Shown one piece after another: positions 10,401 through 18,446 of a stretch of DNA of 64,000 nucleotides. A program made the translations under genes and the position numbers. The notes below the pieces were generated by a model that saw only the letters and a list, made by a program, of their open reading frames with translations, made no database searches and was not told where the DNA came from. How positions within the stretch are numbered: position 1 is the first letter of the stretch; each line of letters starts with the position of its first letter. The DNA comes from Oceanospirillum sp047518265 (GTDB lineage: Bacteria; Pseudomonadota; Gammaproteobacteria; Pseudomonadales; Halomonadaceae). The stretch covers positions 62,001-126,000 of the forward strand of contig JAKZRG010000003.1 in assembly GCA_047518265.1 (NCBI GenBank), written 5' to 3'.

Positions 10401-11498
10401 CAGGCTTCTGAAGATGTTGATGCTCTTGCTGCGGCCTTGAGCTTACAGCAGGCGATGAACGAAAAATCCGTATCTGATATGGAGAGTGAGTTTTCGATCG
10501 ATGATTTGGACGATCTTTCTCCTGATATATCGGACTCCCAAAGTGATTTTGATCCTATGGATCTACTTGAGTTGGGTGTTAATGAAAGAGATGAAGAGGT
10601 CACCGAGCCCGAAGAAGATATCATCGACTTAGGTAAGGAACTGGATGATTTAGAACAGGATTTTGATCGATATACAGAAGAGCGTATCGAACGTTCTGAT
10701 GGATTGAACTCTGAATCTATGGTTTCTGAATCGACGGCTTTAGATGATGAGCTTGCTGATCTAGATCTAGAGTTGGTTGATCTTGATTTAGGGGATGATG
10801 ATCAGAGTGAAAACGAAGACCCTCTAATTAACCTAAAGCCTTTGGATTTAGGTGCACCAGATCCTCTAGAGCAAGATGATTTTGAATTAACCGATTTGGT
10901 TAATGAGGCTGATCCTCTTGATGAGGCTGATTTTGAGTTAACGGATTTAACTGATCAGACGGACGTTCTGACAGATGATTTTGACTCAGCAGATAACACG
11001 GATGGTGTTGATGACTTGGACTATCAGTTTAATGATGCTCAAGAGACATTGCGCTCAGAGGCTGAAGAGTTTTTAGAAGATCTGGGTGATCTATCGATGG
11101 CTGCGGCATCTGAGTCTGACAATGATGCTTCTCTTGAACTGGATAGCTTGGAAGATATCATGGGCCGAGATTTAGCCGATGATGACTTTGATGATCTTTC
11201 TCCGTCATTAGATGAGGATAATGACTTAGATAGTTTTGATGAGTATGCTGATCTTGATGATTTGACCGATTTATCTATGACGGAAGAGGATCTTTTTGCA
11301 GAGGATTCAGACTCTTTAAGCATTGATGATATTTTGGATGAAGAAGAAGATCCTTCAATCAAGCTAGATTTGGCTCGTGCTTATATTGATATGGGTAACT
11401 CAGCCTCGGCGATAGAAGCGTTGCAAGAGGTCTTGCAAGGCGGCAATACAGGGCAAAAGGAAGATGCTCAAAAATTACTGGAGAAGCTGAAAAGCTGA
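7410..11498 (+). CDS. fimV: FimV/HubP-type polar hub protein with LysM and acidic repeats
   Basis: Inner-membrane peptidoglycan-binding polar organiser of the FimV/HubP/TspA family, involved in type IV pilus secretin assembly, twitching and pole marking. Order in the 1362 residues: signal peptide (1 to about 28), FimV N-terminal domain (LNQPLKATIQL..., about 30-130), LysM (about 170-225), coiled coil (about 295-355), Pro/Glu-rich linker, one membrane helix (about 471-495, followed by MRRRK), then a very acidic cytoplasmic region. That region carries nine near-identical 18-residue repeats (about 545-705), a TPR-like stretch near 940-1000, and the conserved C-terminal FimV domain (about 1313-1362). 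truA follows immediately, as in Pseudomonas. Confidence 0.95.
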   Translation: MVRKLAGTLATVGMLSSPLVLGLGLGNAELQSSLNQPLKATIQLSQTQGVSASEIRVMLADEQAFAKAGLDRQFFLQNLDFVVRENSRGAYVELTSLAPVKEPFLNLLLAVEWPQGRLLREYTFLLDPPAYNSSITQQYAQNQPAGAAPRATPLAAPAAGKLVDEGARRIRVGPVDTLWSLARKHRANNDITIKQAMLAIKDANPDAFPSGNINDMEAGSTILVPSENAMLKRDSLAAIREVAKQNRDWVSLKAALAPQTTPKPAAKSATASEPVDQKSLKLIAEKAKPDTSVDNSGALKEELELSKENLDQSEREKEDLSSRLDELQKQIGTLQKLIRLKDEQLSAMETMLAKQNQLLSGKSASEPTMMAEPEKEAEVMQPPVATTSAAAVTGKVSTGAIGLDLAAEAEKQAESESMQEEPVAEMKPEPVVEMEPKAPVEAKKPIQPFKIEESQQTQELEPSNFIMDTLRNNAMILGGAAAAILALVLGLLVMRRRKAEGKKQKGKDNVSGADVAAGAAAGAAGMAAADAMSDDLPDDLAGDLGDDLGLDDDLSGDLGGDLGDDLSLDDDLSADLGSDLGDDLSLDDDLSADLGGDLGDDLSLDDDLGDDLGGDLGDDLSLDDDLGADLGGDLGDDLSLDDDLSADLGSDLGDDLSLDDDLSADLGGDLGDDLSLDDDLSADLGSDLGDDLSLDDDLGADLGDLGDDLSLDEGLDVGLEDIADLGDDLNLDSDLSLDEDLDAGLDDIAELGDDLSVDISDDLIADFAGDDNSGADELETLDELDLNDLDDDSSSEMALDDLDLGDFDLDEELDLGDLDDMNLEDDTKKLPAELTEDILSAEDADLDVLAQDNFDQVVDSLDDLSNIEDIDFSLAEDSLETLEEDHSVIEDDLSDLSLDGLLEADEESLVSEDDQGGDFAPGLLDELIANDDDVLSALDPMAESQQHIDADQYEQAAAVLQGALGDEPDNNELRLKFMEVLVELEDEATFDHELRKVQASEDVDALAAALSLQQAMNEKSVSDMESEFSIDDLDDLSPDISDSQSDFDPMDLLELGVNERDEEVTEPEEDIIDLGKELDDLEQDFDRYTEERIERSDGLNSESMVSESTALDDELADLDLELVDLDLGDDDQSENEDPLINLKPLDLGAPDPLEQDDFELTDLVNEADPLDEADFELTDLTDQTDVLTDDFDSADNTDGVDDLDYQFNDAQETLRSEAEEFLEDLGDLSMAAASESDNDASLELDSLEDIMGRDLADDDFDDLSPSLDEDNDLDSFDEYADLDDLTDLSMTEEDLFAEDSDSLSIDDILDEEEDPSIKLDLARAYIDMGNSASAIEALQEVLQGGNTGQKEDAQKLLEKLKS
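9042..9524 (+). repeat. 54-bp tandem repeat inside fimV (8 full units plus one of 51 bp)
   Basis: Units begin with GG(C/A)GA(T/C)GA at 9042, 9096, 9150, 9204, 9258, 9312, 9366 and 9420 with an exact 54-bp period. A last 51-bp unit starts at 9474. Each encodes 18 residues of the type GDDLSLDDDLSADLGGDL. DNA identity between units is very high, including synonymous positions, which points to recent expansion or homogenisation. Because the period is a multiple of three, copy-number change keeps the frame. Confidence 0.95.
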
Positions 11499-11499
11499 T

Positions 11500-12336
11500 A
11501 TGAGCGCATTTCCAATTATATCTGATGATAACGGCCGTCCTGGCCGTTACGCTTTATGTATCGAGTATAACGGTTCGTCCTATCATGGCTGGCAAGCCCA
11601 GCAGGCTGGTGTGAACAGTGTTCAGGAAACGCTGGAAGCGGCATTAAGCAAAGTGGCGAATGAACCGATTCGTGTTATGTGTTCGGGGCGCACTGATTCT
11701 GGTGTACATGCCTCTAGCCAAATCGTTCACTTTGATAGTTCTGTTACACGTTCCAGCAAAGCTTGGGTTTATGGTACAAATACTAACCTACCTAATGATA
11801 TTGTGGTACGTTGGGCAGTACCTGTCGATAATGAATTCCATGCGCGCTATTCTGCTGTTGCTCGGCGATATCGTTATGTAATTTATAATCATCGGGTGAG
11901 ACCCGCTTTGATGTCCGATCAATTGACTTGGCATGATCACCCCTTAGATGCGGATAATATGCATCAGGCTGTGCAGCACTTGTTGGGAGAGAATGATTTT
12001 TCTTCTTTTCGGGCCGCAGGTTGTCAGTCCAATACACCTTGGCGAAATATTGAAGAAGCGAAGGTTTTTCGTACCGGAAACTTAGTTATTTTAGAGATTC
12101 GGGCGAATGCTTTTCTTCATCACATGATTCGTAACATTGTCGGTGCCTTATTACCCATAGGCATGGGGGAGCAGCCTGTAATGTGGATGTCTGAGTTACT
12201 TGCTCTGCGTGATCGAACAAAAGCAGGTGTTACCGCTAAGCCTAATGGTTTGTATTTTGTTGAAGCGATCTATCCAGAAAGCTTTGATCTACCAGCCCAA
12301 CCATTAGGTCCTCACTTTCTTAGCATGCTTGAATAA
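11500..12336 (+). CDS. truA: tRNA pseudouridine(38-40) synthase
   Basis: Converts uridines 38, 39 and 40 of the tRNA anticodon stem to pseudouridine. The 278-residue protein has the catalytic aspartate D66 in CSGRTDSGVHASSQ, the RRYRYVIYN segment and the FLHHMIRNIVG motif typical of TruA. It begins one base after the fimV stop, so it is translated from the same mRNA. About ten residues precede the usual start of homology. Confidence 0.97.
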   Translation: MSAFPIISDDNGRPGRYALCIEYNGSSYHGWQAQQAGVNSVQETLEAALSKVANEPIRVMCSGRTDSGVHASSQIVHFDSSVTRSSKAWVYGTNTNLPNDIVVRWAVPVDNEFHARYSAVARRYRYVIYNHRVRPALMSDQLTWHDHPLDADNMHQAVQHLLGENDFSSFRAAGCQSNTPWRNIEEAKVFRTGNLVILEIRANAFLHHMIRNIVGALLPIGMGEQPVMWMSELLALRDRTKAGVTAKPNGLYFVEAIYPESFDLPAQPLGPHFLSMLE

Positions 12337-12362
12337 ATACATTTTGTTTTTAGAAGAGACTT

Positions 12363-12980
12363 ATGAGCAGAGCACGCGTTAAAATCTGTGGTATTACTCG
12401 TTTGGAGGATGCGTTAACTGCTATAGATGCAGGGGCAGATGCATTAGGCTTTGTCTTTTATCCTCCAAGCCCACGTTATGTTGAGCCTGCTGTAGCGGCA
12501 GATATTATCTGCCAGTTACCTCCCTTTGTGACAACGGTTGCTTTGTTCGTAAATGAGACGGAAGAAAATATTCGTCAGATCACAAAGCTGACTCAAATAG
12601 ATCTGTTACAATTCCATGGTGATGAAACTGCTGAGTTTTGTCAGGGATTTAATAAAGCTTGGATTAAAGCATTGCGAGTGCGTAATGCTGAGCAGTTACA
12701 GGCTGATTTGCAACAATTTACCCAAGCTAGGGCGATTTTATTAGATAGTTATCGTCCCGGTGTACCTGGTGGTACAGGAGAAACATTTAATTGGGAATTG
12801 ATTCCCCAAGATTCTCCAAGACCTATTATTCTTGCCGGTGGTTTAACACCGGAAAATGTTGGCACAGCGGTACATCAAGTCCAGCCTTATGGTATTGATG
12901 TATCAGGCGGTGTTGAAGCAAGTAAAGGGATTAAAGATCCCGTTAAAATTCATGCATTTATTAGAGGTGCAAATCCGTGA
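12363..12980 (+). CDS. trpF: Phosphoribosylanthranilate isomerase
   Basis: Isomerises N-(5-phosphoribosyl)anthranilate to the carboxyphenylamino-deoxyribulose phosphate in tryptophan synthesis. A 205-residue single-domain TIM barrel, not fused to TrpC. The catalytic cysteine (VKICGITR) and general acid aspartate (LLDSYRPGVPGGTG) are visible, with the phosphate-binding LAGGLTPENV and GIDVSGGVE loops. Its stop overlaps the trpB GTG start by four bases, so trpF, trpB and trpA are coupled. Confidence 0.97.
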   Translation: MSRARVKICGITRLEDALTAIDAGADALGFVFYPPSPRYVEPAVAADIICQLPPFVTTVALFVNETEENIRQITKLTQIDLLQFHGDETAEFCQGFNKAWIKALRVRNAEQLQADLQQFTQARAILLDSYRPGVPGGTGETFNWELIPQDSPRPIILAGGLTPENVGTAVHQVQPYGIDVSGGVEASKGIKDPVKIHAFIRGANP

Positions 12981-14197
12981 CCAAGGCGAACACCTATGCT
13001 GAACTAATGCAACTGCCAGATGATAATGGCCACTTTGGCCCTTACGGCGGTCGCTTCGTTTCAGAAACGCTGAGTTATGCGTTAGAAGAGTTGGAAGCAA
13101 CTTATAAGAAATTATCGGCTGATCCTGAGTTTCAGGCTGAGTTTGATAAAGATCTGGCTCACTATGTGGGTCGTCCTTCGCCGCTATACCACGCAGAACG
13201 ATGGTCACGGATGCTGGGTGGTGCGCAGATTTATCTAAAGCGGGAAGATCTTAATCATACTGGTGCTCATAAGGTCAATAACACTATTGGTCAGGCGCTG
13301 TTGGCAAAATATACGGGTAAACCTCGTGTGATTGCTGAAACCGGTGCCGGTCAGCATGGCGTGGCTACCGCAACGGTTGCGGCTCGTTTAGGTTTAGAGT
13401 GCGAAATCTTTATGGGCGCGGAAGATATTCAGCGTCAGACACTGAATGTTTATCGTATGAAGTTACTGGGGGCAAAAGTAAACTCGGTTGAATCGGGCTC
13501 CCGTACACTAAAAGATGCCATGAACGAAGCCATGCGTGACTGGGTGACCAATGTCGATAATACCTTCTACATTATTGGTACGGCCGCAGGGCCTCACCCT
13601 TATCCGCAATTGGTACGTGATTTTAACTCCGTTATCGGCCGTGAAGCCCGTGAGCAAAGTCTAGCACAAACCGGTCGTTTACCGGATGCATTGGTGGCTT
13701 GTGTCGGTGGTGGCTCTAATGCCATTGGCCTGTTCCACCCATTCCTAACGGATGAATCTGTTGCTATGTATGGTGTTGAGGCCGCAGGTGATGGTTTAGA
13801 GTCAGGTCGTCATGCAGCGCCTTTATGTAAAGGTGAGCCGGGTGTTTTACACGGTAATCGTACTTACCTGATGCAGGATCACGATGGTCAAATCATTGAA
13901 ACTCATTCTGTTTCTGCTGGTTTAGACTATCCCGGTGTTGGCCCAGAACATTCCTATCTGAAAGATATTGGTCGTGTGAACTACGTGGCAGCTGGTGATG
14001 AGGAAGTACTGGATGCTTTCCGCGAATTGACTAAGGTGGAAGGTATCATGCCTGCACTGGAGAGTAGTCATGCTCTGGCTTATGGTCGTAAATTAGCGCA
14101 AACCATGTCACCAGATCAGCAAATCATTATCAACCTGTCTGGTCGTGGGGATAAAGATATCCACACGGTAGCAGGTATTGATGGCATTACGGTGTGA
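12977..14197 (+). CDS. trpB: Tryptophan synthase beta subunit
   Basis: PLP enzyme that joins indole and serine to give tryptophan, working as an alpha2-beta2 complex with TrpA. The protein has 406 residues and starts with GTG inside the trpF stop. The PLP lysine is K99 in the segment NHTGAHKVNNTIGQAL. The phosphate loop GGGSNAIG and the ETGAGQHGVA indole-channel segment are intact. Codon bias is strong. In P. aeruginosa, from memory, trpBA sit elsewhere under TrpI, whereas here they follow trpF. Confidence 0.98.
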   Translation: MTKANTYAELMQLPDDNGHFGPYGGRFVSETLSYALEELEATYKKLSADPEFQAEFDKDLAHYVGRPSPLYHAERWSRMLGGAQIYLKREDLNHTGAHKVNNTIGQALLAKYTGKPRVIAETGAGQHGVATATVAARLGLECEIFMGAEDIQRQTLNVYRMKLLGAKVNSVESGSRTLKDAMNEAMRDWVTNVDNTFYIIGTAAGPHPYPQLVRDFNSVIGREAREQSLAQTGRLPDALVACVGGGSNAIGLFHPFLTDESVAMYGVEAAGDGLESGRHAAPLCKGEPGVLHGNRTYLMQDHDGQIIETHSVSAGLDYPGVGPEHSYLKDIGRVNYVAAGDEEVLDAFRELTKVEGIMPALESSHALAYGRKLAQTMSPDQQIIINLSGRGDKDIHTVAGIDGITV

Positions 14198-14205
14198 GGT
14201 TGATG

Positions 14206-15009
14206 ATGTCTAGAATTGAACAAAAGTTTGCTCAGCTGAATGAGCAGGGTAAAAAAGCGCTGATTCCTTATATCACAGGCGGTGATCCTAAACCTGAGCA
14301 TACTGTCGGTCTGATGCATGCACTGGTTGACGCCGGGGCAGATATGATTGAATTGGGTATTCCGTTTTCTGATCCTATGGCTGATGGTCCTGTGATTCAG
14401 AAAGCGTGTGAGAGGTCACTAGCTGCGGGCACTAGTTTAGAAAAAGTGTTGGCGATGGTTGCTGAGTTTCGTACGAGCAATACGGATATACCGGTTGTTT
14501 TGATGGGGTATTTAAACCCTATTGAACATATGGGTTATGCTACTTTTGCTGATAAGGCCAGCAAAGCGGGTATCGACGGTGTTTTGATGGTGGACCTTCC
14601 ACCTGAGGAAGCTGACAATGCCGTGCCTGTGTTTAAAGATGCTGGTATTGATACTATTTTCCTGATTGCCCCTACCACAACACCTGCTCGTGCGGCTAAA
14701 ATAGCCAGCTACGCATCCGGTTACCTGTATTATGTTTCGATTAAAGGTGTAACGGGTTCTGCAACCCTTGATACGAATGCTGTTGCTGACAAAGTAGCGG
14801 AACTGAAAAACATTACGTCTGTCCCAGTAGCAGTAGGTTTTGGTATTCGTGACGGTGCTTCTGCAGCTGCAGTCGCTAATGTCTCTGATGGTGTGATTGT
14901 TGGTAGTGTTCTGGTTAATAAGATTGCAGCATTATCTGATCAACCTGAAAAAATAGCGCCTGCACTCAAAGAAACTTTAAGTGCCATGCGCACGGCTATG
15001 GATGCCTGA
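14206..15009 (+). CDS. trpA: Tryptophan synthase alpha subunit
   Basis: Cleaves indole-3-glycerol phosphate to indole and glyceraldehyde-3-phosphate; the indole is channelled to TrpB. The ATG at 14206 gives MSRIEQKFAQL, the usual TrpA start, with GAGG six bases ahead, and 267 residues. An ATG at 14203 and a GTG at 14194 that overlaps the trpB stop are alternatives. The catalytic glutamate and aspartate are both present in the segment IELGIPFSDPMADGP. The gene closes the trpFBA unit. Confidence 0.97.
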   Translation: MSRIEQKFAQLNEQGKKALIPYITGGDPKPEHTVGLMHALVDAGADMIELGIPFSDPMADGPVIQKACERSLAAGTSLEKVLAMVAEFRTSNTDIPVVLMGYLNPIEHMGYATFADKASKAGIDGVLMVDLPPEEADNAVPVFKDAGIDTIFLIAPTTTPARAAKIASYASGYLYYVSIKGVTGSATLDTNAVADKVAELKNITSVPVAVGFGIRDGASAAAVANVSDGVIVGSVLVNKIAALSDQPEKIAPALKETLSAMRTAMDA

Positions 15010-15036
15010 GCCGGTTAACTGATACTCGGTTGATCA

Positions 15037-15168
15037 CTGCAGGATTTATTAACCAATAGATCCTGTAGGTACAGCGTTTACCAAGACAAGGTTTACAAGT
15101 ACGGTGTTTAGCAATATAACACCTGAATATACAACTATAGTTTAATGCTGGCCGCCTTCGGGCGGCCA
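15037..15168 (+). other. Structured leader of accD with three stem-loops
   Basis: The 192-base gap between trpA and accD can form three hairpins. The first is CTGCAGGAT/ATCCTGTAG (15037-15068, one G-U). The second is GGTGTT/AACACC (15103-15123). The third is TGGCCGCC-TTCG-GGCGGCCA (15149-15168), an 8-bp stem with a TTCG tetraloop. None has a U-run. The last ends about 33 bases before the accD start. Between them the element GTTTA(C/G) recurs three times. Confidence 0.5.
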
Positions 15169-15201
15169 AGCTGTTATGACTTTGCTGAAGTAGTTAATGA
15201 T

Positions 15202-16083
15202 ATGAGTTGGCTTGAAAAAATTGTTCCTTCAATCGTTCGCTCAGAGCGAAATCGTCGCAACAATATACCGGAAGGTTTGTGGCGTAAGTGTCCAAAGTGC
15301 GAATCTGTACTTTATCTTCCTGAGTTAGAAAAAAACGAGAATGTTTGTCCGAAGTGTGACCACCATATGCGTCTCACTGCGCGTAAGCGTTTGGGCACTT
15401 TTCTGGATGAGTCTGGCCGTACTGAACTGTTCTCTGACATTGAGCCAGTAGATCGCCTAAAATTTAAAGACTCAAAGAAGTATAAAGACCGTCTATCTGC
15501 TGCACAGAAGAGCACCGAAGAGAAAGATGCTCTAGTGGTTATACGTGGTACGGTCAATGATGTTGAAGTCATTGCTTGCGCCTTTGAGTTTAACTTTATG
15601 GGTGGCTCTATGGGGTCCGTGGTTGGTCAGCGCTTTGTTAAAGCGGCTGAACTAGCCTTGGCTGAAGGTATTCCTTTTATCTGCTTCTCCGCCAGTGGCG
15701 GTGCTCGTATGCAGGAAGCTTTGTTCTCTCTGATGCAGATGGCACGCACTAGTGCTGCACTGGAAAAGCTAAAACAGGCCGGTATTCCTTATATTTCTGT
15801 ACTGACAGACCCTGTATATGGCGGTGTGTCAGCCAGTTTGGCCATGCTAGGTGATCTTAATGTTGCAGAACCGTTTGCCTTATGTGGTTTTGCTGGCCCC
15901 CGTGTGATCGAGCAAACGGTACGTGAGAAACTACCTGAAGGTTTCCAGCGTAGTGAGTTTTTGCTAGAACACGGAACAGTGGATATGATTCTACACCGTC
16001 ATGAGTTACGTGAGCGTCTATCCTCTATTCTACGTAAACTGACCGATATGCCGGCTGGTGAACTTGAAGTGGTTGCGGATTAA
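15202..16083 (+). CDS. accD: Acetyl-CoA carboxylase carboxyltransferase beta subunit
   Basis: Beta half of the carboxyltransferase that makes malonyl-CoA, partner of AccA. The N-terminal zinc ribbon cysteines are C30, C33, C49 and C52. The oxyanion-hole SASGGARMQEAL and the GGVSASLAMLGD segments are intact. The ATG at 15202 gives the canonical MSWLEKI start and 293 residues. An in-frame upstream ATG at 15145 would put the strong GC hairpin inside the coding region and was rejected. The RBS is weak. Confidence 0.97.
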   Translation: MSWLEKIVPSIVRSERNRRNNIPEGLWRKCPKCESVLYLPELEKNENVCPKCDHHMRLTARKRLGTFLDESGRTELFSDIEPVDRLKFKDSKKYKDRLSAAQKSTEEKDALVVIRGTVNDVEVIACAFEFNFMGGSMGSVVGQRFVKAAELALAEGIPFICFSASGGARMQEALFSLMQMARTSAALEKLKQAGIPYISVLTDPVYGGVSASLAMLGDLNVAEPFALCGFAGPRVIEQTVREKLPEGFQRSEFLLEHGTVDMILHRHELRERLSSILRKLTDMPAGELEVVAD

Positions 16084-16089
16084 TTAGCT

Positions 16090-17400
16090 ATGAATTCCGG
16101 TATTGATATTCATAATGCTAGCTTGAATGAATGGCTGGCGTATCTGGAGGCTTTGCATCCTTCAGAAATTGATTTGGGATTGGATCGGTTACGACAGGTT
16201 GCCCAGCGTCTTAATGTGCAGTCATTGCCCTGTGAGGTAATCACAGTGGCTGGCACAAATGGCAAGGGTTCGACGGTTGCAATGTTGGATTCAGTCCTGC
16301 GTCATGCCGGATATCAGGTGGGGAGTTTCACCTCACCTCACTTTTTGCACTATAACGAACGTATTTGTCTGGGTGGTGAACCTGTCTCAGATGAGATGCT
16401 ATGTGACGTTTTTGCTCGTATTGAACAAGCTAGAGCAGAGATCAGCTTAACTTATTTTGAATTTGGTACGTTAGCAGCTTTTTTGATCTTTTCCGATCAA
16501 AAGCCCGACTTTGCCATTTTGGAAATAGGTCTAGGTGGCCGCTTGGATGCGGCAAATCTCATTGATCCGGATTTGGCGATTGTTACAACAGTAGCCATGG
16601 ATCATGAGAGTTGGTTAGGGTCGGATTTAGAGCAGATAGGCCGAGAAAAAGCTGGCATTTTCCGACCCAATATTCCTGTCTTGATCGGCTCTAAGGCAGA
16701 AAATATCCCTGTATCTGTACGAGCGCATGCAGAAGCGATAGGTGTTGCTGGTATCTATCAGCTAGGTCAGGAATATCATTGGCAGATAGAGGATGCTTCT
16801 ACTGCTGGCCATACGAATACTTGGTGTTGGCAAGCGCTTTCGTCTATTGGTGATGTGACAGAAGAGTATCTGGCTTTGCCAAAACCTGTTTTGCCAACTG
16901 ATAATGCTGCTACGGTTATTCAGGCCGTTAAGTTATTAAAATACCCCGTATCAACTGCGGCTATTTATCAGGGAATTCAGAAAGCTTCTTTAACAGGGCG
17001 TATGCAACAAATCGGTCGCTTTTTATTGGATGTGGCCCACAACCCTCATGCGGCTCACTATGTGGCTAATCAACTGCAGCAAAAAGCGGTTAGGGGTAAA
17101 CGAGTGGCCCTGATTGGTATGCTGGATGATAAGGATGTTGAATCTGTTTTACAGATTATGGCGCCTTATTTTGATGCCTGGTATGTGGCTGAATTAGATG
17201 TTCCCCGCGCTACACCCGTCGAGCGTATTATCAATACTCTTCATCAGTCGGGGTGTCAGGATTGTCATGGCTTTACCGATGTAGAGCAGGCTCTTACACA
17301 GGTTTTGCAAGATACCTCTGATGATGACCAAGTGCTTGTCTTTGGTTCTTTCTTTACGGTTGCCGGTGTTTTGGCTATTAAAGAGCGGTTGCTCCCGTGA
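16090..17400 (+). CDS. folC: Bifunctional dihydrofolate synthase/folylpolyglutamate synthase
   Basis: ATP-dependent ligase that adds glutamate to dihydropteroate and then to tetrahydrofolates. The 436-residue protein shows the P-loop TVAGTNGKGSTV, the FTSPHFLHYNERI segment, the EIGLGGRLDAANLI Mur-ligase-type loop and DVAHNPHA. It starts six bases after the accD stop, and its stop overlaps the next GTG start, so accD-folC-SPOR-cvpA look co-transcribed. Confidence 0.97.
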   Translation: MNSGIDIHNASLNEWLAYLEALHPSEIDLGLDRLRQVAQRLNVQSLPCEVITVAGTNGKGSTVAMLDSVLRHAGYQVGSFTSPHFLHYNERICLGGEPVSDEMLCDVFARIEQARAEISLTYFEFGTLAAFLIFSDQKPDFAILEIGLGGRLDAANLIDPDLAIVTTVAMDHESWLGSDLEQIGREKAGIFRPNIPVLIGSKAENIPVSVRAHAEAIGVAGIYQLGQEYHWQIEDASTAGHTNTWCWQALSSIGDVTEEYLALPKPVLPTDNAATVIQAVKLLKYPVSTAAIYQGIQKASLTGRMQQIGRFLLDVAHNPHAAHYVANQLQQKAVRGKRVALIGMLDDKDVESVLQIMAPYFDAWYVAELDVPRATPVERIINTLHQSGCQDCHGFTDVEQALTQVLQDTSDDDQVLVFGSFFTVAGVLAIKERLLP

Positions 17401-17891
17401 AGTATGGCCTGAAACACCGTATTATCGGTGCCATTATTGTTGTTTCTATTGCTGTTATTTTTTTGCCAATTCTGTTGGATGGAGGACAGCGTCCTCAGCT
17501 CGCCCAAACAACCACCTCTATTCCTGATGCTCCAGAAAAGCCTGAAATCAAGGTTAAAAATCCTGTATCTGGAGGCGCACCAGAAGCCATAGTTGAAGAT
17601 ATGCCTAAGCGGAAGAATTGGCAGTCAGGTTTAACGGATCGCAATACTCTGGCTTCTTGGACATTGCAAGCGGCGAGTTTTAAAGCAGAACCTTATGCTT
17701 TAAGATTACGGGATCGCCTACGAAAGGCCGGGTTGCGCTCTTATGTGCGACAAAAGCAGGCTTATTTTGTGGTATATTCCGGCCCTTTTACCGATCCAAA
17801 TAAAGCAAAACAGATTAAACTGCGGCTGAAAAAAGAGTTTTCTATCTCTGCAATTATGGTCAGTTATGATGCTATGGCGGATGTACGTTAG
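17397..17891 (+). CDS. dedD: DedD-like SPOR-domain cell division protein
   Basis: A 164-residue single-pass inner-membrane protein with an N-terminal helix (about 7-28) and a C-terminal SPOR domain (about 85-160: WTLQAASFKAEPYALRL, YVRQKQAYFVVYSGPF). SPOR domains bind glycan denuded of stem peptides at the division septum. It starts with GTG overlapping the folC stop and sits between folC and cvpA, the dedD position in E. coli and Pseudomonas. The name rests on this synteny and architecture. Confidence 0.9.
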   Translation: MKYGLKHRIIGAIIVVSIAVIFLPILLDGGQRPQLAQTTTSIPDAPEKPEIKVKNPVSGGAPEAIVEDMPKRKNWQSGLTDRNTLASWTLQAASFKAEPYALRLRDRLRKAGLRSYVRQKQAYFVVYSGPFTDPNKAKQIKLRLKKEFSISAIMVSYDAMADVR

Positions 17892-17893
17892 TG

Positions 17894-18385
17894 ATGGAAG
17901 CGATTGGTAATCTAATTTGGATTGATTGGACGATATTGGTCATCTTACTGATATCGGCCTTGTTTGGTTTTATCCGGGGAATGGTGAGAGAAGCCGTTGC
18001 GCTTATTACCTGGATAGGAGCCATTATGTTGGGGCGTTTATTTGCTCCCGAAATTGCTGAATTATTCAGTACTTATATCGAACAGGAAACGGTCAGAATC
18101 AGTCTGGCTTTTGTGGCTATTGCTATCGTGGTAATGGTTGCTGGATCTATATTTTCTCGCGCTGCAAATCAACTGGTTTCTGCCTCTGGTTTTGGTGGCT
18201 TTAACCGGTTCTTAGGATTGATTTTTGGTGGTCTAAGGGGCGTAGCAATTCTGTTAATTATTGTTACCCTGATGAGTTTGACGCCACTGGTTGAAGAACC
18301 TTGGTGGACGCAATCCGAGTTTATTCCTATGTTGGAAGAGTTACGGGATCAGGCTGCTGGCCTGATTGACAATCAGTTGAGTTAA
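17894..18385 (+). CDS. cvpA: CvpA family inner-membrane protein
   Basis: A polytopic membrane protein of 163 residues with four predicted helices (about 10-30, 32-50, 65-85 and 100-125) and the conserved FGFIRGMVREAVALI segment. E. coli CvpA was found through colicin V production and is linked to envelope stress tolerance, with an unclear biochemical role. ATG 17894 is preferred over the overlapping GTG 17891. It lies directly upstream of purF as in enterobacteria. Confidence 0.93.
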   Translation: MEAIGNLIWIDWTILVILLISALFGFIRGMVREAVALITWIGAIMLGRLFAPEIAELFSTYIEQETVRISLAFVAIAIVVMVAGSIFSRAANQLVSASGFGGFNRFLGLIFGGLRGVAILLIIVTLMSLTPLVEEPWWTQSEFIPMLEELRDQAAGLIDNQLS

Positions 18386-18446
18386 TTCGGCTGATTACCT
18401 ATTCGTTTGATTCAGAAGTGATATAACCCCCAAGAGGTGATTTTCG

